Shown here: one piece after another, positions 43,068-52,900 of the stretch
How positions within the stretch are numbered: position 1 is the first letter of the stretch
Layout: each line of letters opens with the position of its first letter
NCBI GenBank assembly: GCA_024500155.1
Contig: CM044868.1
Coordinates: 38,202,165-38,266,164 of the forward strand
Reading direction: 5' to 3'
From: Chenopodium formosanum
Taxonomy: Eukaryota > Streptophyta > Magnoliopsida > Caryophyllales > Amaranthaceae
DNA: 64,000 nucleotides
The notes under the pieces: generated by a model
Told to the model about the DNA's origin: nothing
What the model saw: only the letters and a program-made list of their open reading frames with translations
Databases searched by the model: none
Translations under genes and position numbers: made by a program

Positions 43068-44921
43068 CTATAGTGTAGACCGGCTCCTTGTCGGTATCCG
43101 AGCTACAGCAGGCTGGGGGGTAGTCTTGGAGGACTGACCCTTGTTTTTCTTTTTTGCCCCGGCTGGGGACTTAGAAATGTAGGACTTTAACAGCCCTTTG
43201 TCAGCCAGACGGTCCAACGCACGCTGAAGACTGAAGCAGTCGTTGGTGTCATGGCCGACCTCCTCATGGAACTGGCAGAATTTATTCTTGTTCCGTGTCT
43301 GGACAGAACTCTTCATAGGATTCGGCTTCTCAATGGACAACTGGTCCTTTACCTCCATGAAGATGGAGTTGCAGTCTTTATTAAACTCGTACTTGGGGAC
43401 GTACGGTTTAAATTCTTTCTTTTTCTTTTGGGACGGCTGGTCAGAGTCAGTAACCGCCCAGACTTCTTTTCTTTTCTTGCTCTCTTCTTTGTTTTTAGCC
43501 GGCTGAGCTGACCGATTGTCTTTCTGTTTGTCAGACTTCTTGGAGTCTGACTGGCTACCAGGCGAGCAGAGGTCGGTAGCTTGAATGTAGCTTTCCGCCT
43601 CCCTCAGGGCCGCCTGCAGGGTGAAAGCCCCTTTTCTGACTAGGTCGAACTTAAAGGTCGACCCGTCTCTCAGACCTTTAAAAAAGTCTGTAAAAGCTAC
43701 CTCATCAGACAGTCCCTGAATCTGAATTCTGATCAGGTTGAACCGCCTGACATACGAGCGCAGCCCTTCTCTCTCTCCCTGCTTAACAGTGCTCAAATCA
43801 AGGCTTGTTTTTTTAGCAGGGATGTTCATTGAGAAGTTGGAAGCAAACAGGAAGGCAAGCTTCCTGAAGCTGTCTATAGACCCGGCTGGCAGGTTGCCAA
43901 ACCATTGTTGGGCGATGCCCTTCAATGTAGCCGGAAAGCATCGACACCAAGTGGCATCATCCAACCCCTGCAAATACATGAGGTTGGTGTAAGCCATGAG
44001 GTGATCTTCTGGATTGGTGGTACCATCATAGGTACCAACCAACACATTCTTAACCTTGGCCGGCTGAGCCGCCTCGGTTATCTCCCGAGTGAACGCAGAA
44101 GGCTGTTCACCCAGGCGCAGCAGTCGAAGCTGCCAGTCCAATGGCTGGACATTTGGATATGCCACCTGACCTCCAAAGAAGGCTGGCTGCATGAAGTGAG
44201 GAGAATACTGTCCGTAAGCCTGAGTAGGCACATACGGTACATTTCCAATCATATGAGGGCCAAAATGGACAGTATTACCGCCTGTTTGACTCTCATGCAA
44301 GGAGGGTGTACTCCCTGCAGAAATATTGTTGAAGCTGTCCGGAAAGTTCGACGTTGAAGCCGACTTAGACAGCGATTGATTTCTCTTCCGGTTGATGATT
44401 TCCCGGGCATCGAGAGTTGATTTTTTACTTCTCACCGGCTGATGAGGCCGGCGAGGGTTATTAGTGTTTCCCCCAGGAAGGAGAATTTTTGACTAATCAA
44501 TGGTCCCGGCTGCCTTCTCCTTTGGATGGGGAGTAGGCTGTCGGTTTCGGACTGACTTCCCCTTATCTGGAGGAGTCTTCTTTGCTGGCTGACCATTACT
44601 TGGGCCAGCCTGGCTTTTGGTGATCAGCTTTGTGATTTCACCCTTGAAACTCGTCATGAACCTCATGAGTTCGTCTCGGGTGACAGGGGCCGATCCAGCT
44701 GCCGTTTGGGTTGCTCCTTCCGGCTCCCCAGTAGGTCTGCTTGGACCCGCCTGGGAGGCGCCCCGTTCCAGAGTCTCTCTGGGCCGAATGCGCTTGACTC
44801 TGAGGGAGCCGTCCTCAGCTGTAGAGGTTTCGACCTGAGGATCCTCATCCTCCTCATGGTCTGTAAAGACTTCTGGGTCTTCGCCTAGGCGGTTAGGAGG
44901 TGGTACAGACTCTTGAACCAT
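43068..44921 (-). pseudogene. Element D gag
   Basis: Starts MVQESVPPPNRLGEDPEVF at 44921, 34 bp inside the 5' LTR. N-terminal low-complexity part, then the retrotransposon gag core (GTYDGTTNPEDHLMAYTNL, KGIAQQWFGNLPAGSIDSF, SYVRRFNLIRIQIQGLSDE) and a Cys/His cluster (CQFHEEVGHDTNDC). One in-frame TAG at 44493-44495 separates the N-terminal part from the core. Ends in a frame change toward protease. Confidence 0.88.
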
Positions 44922-44935
44922 CTTCGAGGTACTCT

Positions 44936-44954
44936 CCCCACAGACGGCGCCAAA
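44936..44954 (-). other. Primer-binding site of element D
   Basis: On the minus strand TTTGGCGCCGTCTGTGGGG follows the 5' LTR. TGGCGCC is the core seen in Tat/Athila primer-binding sites, complementary to a tRNA ending GGCGCCA. The exact tRNA is not determined. Confidence 0.75.
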
Positions 44955-45449
44955 TGTTTTGGGTGTTTTTTGTCCCTTGGGAGAGTTACAACACGAAAAC
45001 TGATCCGCAGTGAGCTGTACCTGCAAAACCAACGGAGACACCTGTTGGGTGGTGCTCCGCCTCCGACGCACAAGTTAGTAACATGAAACGGGATAAAGAG
45101 AACGGAAATTTAGGTGGGTATCTGCTCGGATTCCAAGCTCAGGTGTTTCTCTTGTGTCAGAGAATACAGTTGCAATAATTGGTCAAAAAACCGTTCCCTC
45201 AAAAGGAGGAACATCCCCCTATTTATAGGGTCATTGGGAATTGCCCCTGATTAGGTCACTGTACCCTAATCATTGGTGGGTTGCGCCGTATTCCGGCTTT
45301 CTCGGGATTTGGGCCTGAAGGCCGCCTTTTCCCTTCTATCTCTGGAATGACACGTGTCAAACAGGGGTTGGTCCATTTTGGACCAATCTGAGGCTGACAC
45401 GTGTCACCCTCTGATTGGACCACGTGGCAGGGTAAAAATACCCTAAACA
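44955..45449 (-). repeat. 5' LTR of element D (right end)
   Basis: 495 bp, nearly identical to the left LTR (a handful of differences by eye, such as A/T and C/G changes near 45081 and 45379). TATA-like box on the minus strand at about 45216-45227. Confidence 0.92.
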
Positions 45450-45454
45450 TCATG

Positions 45455-46126
45455 CATCAAGATAGCTTGTCCCTAAACATTGATTCAAGCCAAGCATTGC
45501 ATGGACACTTTCTTGGATATCAAAGCAAAGCCACGGTTTGCTTAGTGGTTTTTCTTGGAGTCTAGTTCACTTTCTTGAACTTTCTTGAATTTTCTTTACT
45601 TAGATTTTGCTTACAAGTTTTTACCTTTCACTTGAAAGGGTTTTTCTTGGTTCAAGCATTAAGATCTTTAATCTTTATTTAGTTCTTTAATTTTTATTTA
45701 TTTATTTAATTGCTTTAAAAATCAGTTAGTTAGCAAAATAAATCAGTTTAGGCGTGTGCTTGTTCTCCAAGGAGTTTGGTGTATGCTTGTGCGCCAAGGT
45801 GCTTGCTCTTCAAGCAAGTTAGAATTCTAGCTTAATTAGGATTGAATTAGGGACTTGTAAATAGGGTTGTAAACACACAAATAGATTTACATAGAGATTA
45901 ATATTCAGATTTATTTCTTAAGTTGCATACTTGAGTTTTTGGTTGATTGCGATCAATTGCTGTTTTGTTTGTTTTAGTTAAAACATTCGTTTGGATTGAT
46001 TAATTAGGTGGATTCTTAATTGATTAATCTTAGTTTTTGTGTAATTCTCGGTGGATTTCCTGTATAGAATTAGACTTAAACATATCCCTAGTGTTTTGTT
46101 GATTTTTGGATCAATAATTCACATCA
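45455..46126 (+). repeat. 3' LTR of element A, remainder
   Basis: Resumes at CATCAAGATAGC after the TSD of D and ends CACATCA at 46126. It lacks about 30 bp around the usual TATA box (GGGACTTGTAAATAGGG) and differs at many positions from the 5' LTR of A, so it is more diverged than expected for the partner LTR. Confidence 0.88.
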
Positions 46127-46707
46127 CCCCACAAACGACGCCAAATGTGTTGGGTGTTTTTGTCCCTTGGGAGAGTTACGTCATGAAGTCTGATCTTGGT
46201 GAGCTGTACCTGCAAAATAATGGAGACTCCGGGTGGTTGGAGCTCCGCCTCCGACGATCAAGTTAGTAACTTAAAACGGAATAAAGAGAACGGAAATTTA
46301 GGTGGGTATCTGCTCGGATTCCAAGCTCAGGTCTTTCTCTGATGTAAGAGAATAAGGGTGTAATAAATGATTGAATGTGTCCCCAAAATGGGGAAATATC
46401 TCCCTATTTATAGGGTCGTTGGAAAATGTGCCCCTACCTAGGTCACTTGACCTAGATTCTAGTGGGCTGCGCTGTTTTACGGAGCTCCTAGGAGTTAGGG
46501 CCTTTGAAAGCCGCCATTTCAGAAACATATCTGAGGGCGCCAGTGTCAAGAGGATGTTGAGCCACATGGGCCATCCTGAGCTTGACACGTGGCAACCTCT
46601 TATTGGTCCACGTGTCAAGAGGATGTTGAGCCACATGGGCCATCCTGAGCTCGACACGTGGCGACCTCTCATTGGTCCACGTGTCTAGGGTAAAAATACC
46701 CTAAACA
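46127..46707 (-). mobile_element. D3: 5' LTR and PBS remnant of a D-family element
   Basis: A D-family LTR (46146-46707, 562 bp) in minus orientation. To its left are 19 bp matching the D primer-binding site with two changes (TTTGGCGTCGTTTGTGGGG on minus strand). The rest of its internal region is missing: element A's LTR abuts the PBS at 46126/46127. The LTR is longer than that of D because of a 69-bp tandem duplication. Confidence 0.85.
46543..46680. repeat. 69-bp tandem duplication in the D3 LTR
   Basis: Two units (46543-46611 and 46612-46680), each GTGTCAAGAGGATGTTGAGC... through CATCCTGAGC to ATTGGTCCAC. Each unit carries a GACACGTGGC box and an ATTGG (CCAAT) element. It duplicates part of the U3 promoter region. 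Confidence 0.85.
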
Positions 46708-46800
46708 CTTAGCTTCTTAACCTGAGCAATGTTCATTGTTTCATGCATTCATAATGTGTTGAGCAACATTTATATACCAATGATTTTTAATCATACAAAG
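46708..46800. other. 93 bp between two D-family LTRs
   Basis: CTTAGCTTCTTAACC... to ...CATACAAAG. Not recognisably LTR, plastid or coding. It may be old target DNA left between two insertions. Confidence 0.4.
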
Positions 46801-47293
46801 TGTTTTGGGTGTTTTTGTCCTTCAGGAGAGTTATCACTCGAGGACTGATCCGACTGCGCCTGTACCTGCAAAACCACGGAGACTCCGGGTGTTTGGAGCT
46901 CCGCCTCCGACGGTTAAGTTAGTATTTGAACATGGGTGGGAGAAAGTGCGGAAAATAAAGTGAGATCTTCTCGGATTCCGAGATCAGGTGTTTCTCTGAT
47001 GTGAGAGAAAATGGATGTAATAAATGATTGAATGTGTCCCAAAATTTGGGGAATATCTCCCTATTTATAGGGTCATTGGAGGGTGTGCCCTTATCTAGGT
47101 CATTTGACCTAGATTTGGTGGGCTGCGCTGTTTTTCGCCGCTCTTGGAGATTGGGCCCTTGAAGGCCGCCATTTAAGGAGATATCTGAGGGTGACACGTG
47201 TCAGATGGCAATTGGTCCACTTGGACCAGCCTAGGCTTGACACGTGGGCCTCACTAATTGGTCCACGTGGACAGGGTAATTTTACCCAAAACA
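46801..47293 (-). repeat. 3' LTR of D2
   Basis: 493 bp, TGTTTTGGGTG...CCCAAAACA on the plus strand. G-box elements at about 47195, 47238 and 47262 and the minus-strand TATA-like box at about 47060-47070 match the layout in D. Confidence 0.88.
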
Positions 47294-49224
47294 TTTGCCC
47301 CTCACAGGTGACACGTGGCTGGCCATGTGGCGCTTGTGACACGCGGCAGCAAATAGACGGTGAATAGTAAAATTATTCACCTTCTAGGGTTTTACCAGGA
47401 TGCCCTTGTTTTACCCTTCTATAAATGGGAGGTTTCACCCCCGCTCTCTCCTCATTTCACACTCCAACTTTGACTTTTTATAGAGAGAAAGAGAGGAGCG
47501 TTTAGAGAGAGAGACTTTGCTTCCGTCTACTTGTGAGATTATGTTTTCCGGCTTGTAGCAGTTTTCAGAGTTTCAGAGATAAGTTACCCCTTTCAAGCTT
47601 TTTTATAATTTTCCGCGTATGTAGTTAGGCTTCAAAATAAAATGGACTCTCCATCAACCCACACGGCACCGCCTAGGTCATTCAGCCGGTCTCCTGGTAA
47701 GGCTGAATCTTGAGCCGGGGGTGCCATTTCTGGAAATTCAAACCTTCTTTGCTCATCCACGAACACCTCCGTCTCTGTTTCTATGTAGGACAACATGGCC
47801 AGAGTAAAAAAAACGGCTATTAAGCCTAGCATGCGGCGCGCTAGAAGAGTGCCCGCTGACGAAATTATTCTTGATGAGGAATATGAGGACATAGAGGAAG
47901 AGCAAGAGCAGGGAGAGGAGGAAGAGCAGGCAACCTCTTCTCCGGGTGGCACCCCTTCAACCCTCAACGATACCATTTTTGATGGGGTAAGCGGCGGAGA
48001 TGATGCCAGAGATCTAGGGTCTGATGAAGGGGAGTCAGGCTGCGAGGAAGCTACCGAAAAGTCTAGCTTAGAAACGTCTGGCTCTGACCAAGAGGACTAT
48101 GCGGCTGAGTATTAGCAGCCGGAGAGAGGGTCCAAGCAACCAAATCCTTTTAAAACCCGGATGCTTATCAAGGATTTGGCTGTAATGCAAAGTAGCTTCA
48201 GTGCCTTCACTAATGCACACCCGGTGGAGAGAGGTGGAGAATAGAGGTTCCTGTGCCTGAGGCAACAATTGACTGGGAGGACAACACAGAGAACGCCGAC
48301 AACTACTTCGGCTGTTATGACGCGGTGATCAAAGAAGACCTTTGCTTCCCCCTTCATTCCGCAATAAAAAGAATATTGAAGGGGTATGATGTTGGCATCT
48401 GGCAGCTCACCCTGAACTTGTTGCTAAACATTCTTGGTTTCATTGCCGCCTACGAGTTCTAGGACATTGAGCCCAGCTTCCCTGCATTTGCTCATATGCA
48501 CTATATTAGCCGGGCCCCAGGTGGACATGGTGCGTGGTACACTCTTACCACACACTCGGAATATTTGATGACTTTGGATAAGCCATTCAAATGGTCCGGC
48601 TGGAAGGAGAGGTTCTACCTAGTCAGATCTCCAACTTTGGGGCACAACTGGTTCCTTCGTTGGTACAACCAGGTTCCGGCGCTGCTTGGGAAGAAATGTG
48701 CCCTCTTCCATGGCCTATGAATAGATAATGGAGTCGGGCTTTTACAAGACCACCACCATGCCTTTAGAGGACGGAAGCTAAATAATCGTTCCTAAAAACT
48801 GGATACCCCATCAGGATTTCTTTAAGAACGAGGCTTTCCTCTCCGCCTATGGTTTTAGTCCCATGTTCAAGCGGGGTAGACTTAAAACACATCCGGCGTC
48901 TTGCTGTTTGTATTAAGACTTTTGTTTTTGTTCATCTTTTGGCCAACTGTTTTCTTTTTTGTTTTTGCAGAAGAAGGGAAAAACATGGTGCCCCCAGAAT
49001 TGACGCCTGCTAAATCGGCTGCTCAATTGAGGAAAGAGCAGGTCTTGGAGAGAAAGGCGGCCTTAAAGGCCAAACAAACCAAGAAGGGAGAGGTAAGCTG
49101 CCGGCTGTACCCCCTTTGTCCAACTTCTGAATTACCCGGCTGTATCTCTCATATTCAATTCATGAATTTTCAGTTGTAATTCTGGTTATTTTTTTTATTT
49201 TGTTGTTTGCAAGGTGGTACCAAG

Positions 49225-49959
49225 TGATGTGAATTATTGATCCGAAAATCAACAAAACACAAGGGATATGTTTAAGTCTAATTCTATACAGGAAATCCAC
49301 CAAGAATTAAACAAAAACTAAGATTAATCAATTAAGAATCCACCTAATTAATCAATCCAAACGAATGTTTTAACTAAAACAAGCAAAACAGCAATTGATC
49401 GCAATCAACCAAAACTCAAGTATGCAACTTAAGAAATAAATCTGAATATTAATCTATGTATATCTATTCATGTGTTTACAGCCCTATTTATAAGACTTAG
49501 TTTACCTAGGAAGATTAGGACAAGTCCCTAATTCAATCCTAATTAAACTAGAATTCTAACTTGCTTGAAGAGCAAGCACCTTGGCGCACAAGCATACACC
49601 AAACTCCTTGGAGAACAAGCACACGCCTAAACTGATTTATTTTGCTAACTAACTGATTTTTAAAGCAATTAAATAAATAAATAAAAATTAAAGAACTAAA
49701 TAAAGATTAAAGATCCTAATGCTTGAACCAAGAAAAACCCTTTCAAGTGAAAGGTAAAAACTTGTAAGCAAAATCTAAGTAAAGAAAATTCAAGAAAGTG
49801 AACTAGACTCCAAGAAAAGTCACTAAGCAAACCGTGGCTTTGCTTTGATATCCAAGAAATTGTCCATGCAATGCTTGGCTTGAATCAATGTTTAGGGACA
49901 AGCTATCTTGATGCATGATAAGCAAATCTTCGAAGTTCTCCATGCTTATACTTGCATCA
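49225..49959 (-). repeat. 3' LTR of element E
   Basis: 735 bp, with the pol frame running about 157 bp into it on the minus strand. It lacks one 10-bp copy of an AAGTTCAAGA-type direct repeat present in the 5' LTR. Confidence 0.93.
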
Positions 49960-52900
49960 TCCTCCTCTTCTTCGAAAGAATTTGTCCTCAAATCTCGAAG
50001 TTCTTCATCAGGAATATACTTAGCCAAATCGCCAACATTGAATGTAGCACTAACTCCATATTCTCCCGGAAGTTCTAACTTATAAGAATTGTCATTGATC
50101 TTCTCAATAATCTTGAAAGGACCTTCACTTCTAGGCATCAACTTATTCTTGCGTTTTCCTGGAAATCTTTCCTTTCTCAAATGTAACCATACCAAGTCTC
50201 CAACATTGTAACCTTGTTGCTTTCTATGCTTGTTTGCTCTAGCTTTGTACATGTCATTTACTTTCTCTATTCTTGTTCGAACTTGAGCATGTAATTTAAG
50301 CATACTCTTCAACTTAGACTCGGTATCTTTGTGAATTAACTCACCCTTAGGCAATGGAACAAGATCAATTGGAAGTTTCAGATTGACTCCATAGACTACC
50401 TCAAAAGGACTATGTTTGGTAGCATATGTAGGTGATCTATTATAAGCAAACTCCGCATGAGCTAACTTGATGTCCCAATCCTTTTGTGTCTTACTCACTA
50501 ACCCACGCAAAAGCGCACCAAGAGTACGATTAGTAACCTCGGTTTGTCCATCAGTTTGTGGATGGTACGATGTACTAAAGAGCAATTTAGTTCCCACAAG
50601 CTTCCATAAAGACTTCCAAAAGAAACTCATGAACTTTGTATCTCGATCACTCACAATAGTTTTCGGAATTCCATGCAATCTAACAATCTCTTTGAAGTAT
50701 AATTCCGCCACTTTCATAGCATCATCCACTTTGTGACAAGGAACAAAATGAGCCATCTTAGAGAACTTATCCACAACAACCATAATAGAGTCTTTCCCCC
50801 GTTGTGTTCTCGGCAATCCCACAATAAAATCCATAGAAATATCTTCCCAAGGTGAATCTGGAACAGGTAAAGGAGTATACAAGCCTTGATGAAAAGTAGC
50901 CTTCGCTTTTTGACAAGTTGCACACCTAGAAGTAACTAGTTGCACATCCGTGAGCATCTTAGGCCAATAGAAGTGTTCTTGTAACATACTCAAGGTCTTT
51001 GTAATGCCAAAGTGACCAGCAATTCCTCCCCCATGAGCTTCTCTAACAACTAGCTCTCTAATAGAACACTTAGGAAGACAAAGTCGATTTCCTTTGAAAA
51101 GAAAACCATCTTGCAGCAAATAAGAACCCACGGCTCCTTTAGAACACTCTTCAATCAATGTAGCAAAATCATCATCACCTTTGTAGTATTCTTTGATCAA
51201 TTCAAAACCAAGTAGCTTGCTATTTAGAATTCCAATCAAAGTGTATCTTCTAGATAATGCATCAGCCACAACATTCGATTTCCCTTCTTTGTACCTTGAA
51301 GAAAAATTAAATGATTGTAAAAATTCAACCCACGTAGCATGTCTAGGATTGAGCTTTTGTTGTCCATGTATGTACTTCAATGCTTCATGATCAGAATGCA
51401 ACACAAAGTGATTAGGTCGGAGATAATGACTCCAATGATCTAAAGCTCTAACAATGGCATAGAACTCTTTATCATAAGTAGAATAGTTCAATCGAGCTCC
51501 TCCCAATTTCTCACTGAAATATGCAATAGGCCTCTTCTTTTGGAGTAAAACTGCTCCAATTCCAACTCCACTAGCATCGGTTTCAACTTCAAAAGGACTT
51601 GAGAAATCTGGTAACGCAAGTATAGGTGCTTCACATAGCTTCTTTTTAACCAACTCAAACGCACTTTGAGCTTCTTTAGTCCATTCGAATTTACCCTTGT
51701 CCTTCTTCAAACATTCGGTCATACGCGCCACAATACTTGAGAAATTCTTGACAAATCTTCTATAGAACGAAGCTAGACCATGAAAAGACCTTACTTCACT
51801 CATATTAGTAGGAATAGGCCAAGTTTTAATAGCCTCTACTTTCGAATGATCAACTGAAACTCCATCTTTTGGTACAACATAACCAAGAAAAGTAACACTA
51901 GGTACTAAGAAGTAGCATTTTTCAAGCTTAGCATAGAGTTTCTTCTCTCTTAACACTTCAAACACACTTGTTAGATGATTTAAATGATCATGCAAATTTT
52001 TAGAGTATATCAGAATATCATCTAAATAAACAACAACAAACTTGCCAAGGAAAGGTTTAAGTACCTCATGCATCAACCTCATGAAAGTGCTAGGTGCATT
52101 AGTGAGTCCAAACCGCATCACCAACCATTCATACAACCCTAACTTAGTCTTGAATGCTGTTTTCCACTCATCTCCTTCTCTCATTCGAATTTGATGATAA
52201 CCACTCATAAGATCTATCTTAGAAAACAACTGTGAACCATGTAGTTCATCAAGTAGATCATCTAATCTTGGAATAGGAAATCGGTATTTGATAGTGATGT
52301 TATTCACACTCCTACTATCAATACACATGCGCCAACTCCCATCTTTCTTTGGGACAAGTAAAGTAGGCACAGCACAAGGGCTCATACTTTCCCTCACGTA
52401 TCCTCTAGTCATAAGCTCTTCAATTTGCCTTTGCATCTCCTTTGTTTCTTCCGGATTACTTCTATAGGCTGCTTTATTAGGTAATGGTGCTCCCGGAATC
52501 AAGTCAATTTGATGCTCTATCCCACGAATAGGAGGTAGTCCCGGAGGTAATTCCTTAGGAAAGACATCCTTGAATTCTTCTAAAACAGATTCCAATTCAT
52601 ATGGCCTCTTTGCTTGTTTATTTTGATCAATTCGAATCTCATTAGAAACAAGTATATATATCACATTGTTGCTGCAAATCTCTTTTTCTAATTCCCTCTC
52701 ACTAATCAAATAAGAACTCTTCGAATTAGAGGTAACATTAGAAGACTTGTTTCTTATCAAAGGTTTTAAAGCAACCGGTCTCTCTTTTTCTCCTTTTCTC
52801 ACAACATACACATTAGTCCTTCCATCAAACTTCACAAATCTATCATATTGCCAAGGACGACCTAATAGTATATGACAAGCATCCATAGGACAAACATCAC

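Larger units (their letters stand above)
34228..45454 (-). mobile_element. Element D: Tat-lineage Ty3/gypsy with antisense gene
   Basis: 11.2-kb element (34233-45449), minus orientation, TSD TCATG at 34228-34232 and 45450-45454, in the 3' LTR of element A. LTRs are 494 and 495 bp (TGTTT...AAACA on the element strand). Order on its own strand: 5' LTR (right), PBS, gag, PR, RT, RNase H, second RNase H, integrase, a 1.3-kb noncoding part with 68-bp tandem repeats, then a five-exon gene on the opposite strand, PPT, 3' LTR (left). The second, archaeal-type RNase H is the mark of the Tat lineage. Confidence 0.93.
22356..46126 (+). mobile_element. Element A: family A chromovirus, heavily nested
   Basis: Ty3/gypsy element in plus orientation: 5' LTR, PBS, gag, PR, RT, RNase H, IN, 3' LTR. 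It is interrupted by a solo LTR (23737-24454), element B (27246-32207), solo LTR C (32595-33349) and element D (34233-45449). Each insertion has a matching 5-bp TSD in the A sequence. Its own ends lack a shared TSD (TGTAC on the left, CCCCA on the right). The 5' and 3' LTRs differ by several indels. Both facts suggest an old or recombinant element. Confidence 0.85.

Noticed and set aside
43243..44357. Plus-strand frames of 84-150 codons over element D gag
   Set aside because: Mirror frames of the gag coding strand; no similarity to known proteins.
46371..46688. 105-codon plus and 124-codon minus frames
   Set aside because: Created by the 69-bp tandem duplication in the D3 LTR; repeated peptides, not a gene.
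47697..47788. Coding intron removing both stops in the D2 antisense gene
   Set aside because: Splicing here shifts the frame relative to the first ATG and leads to a stop; it can only be a leader intron if translation starts at 47795.
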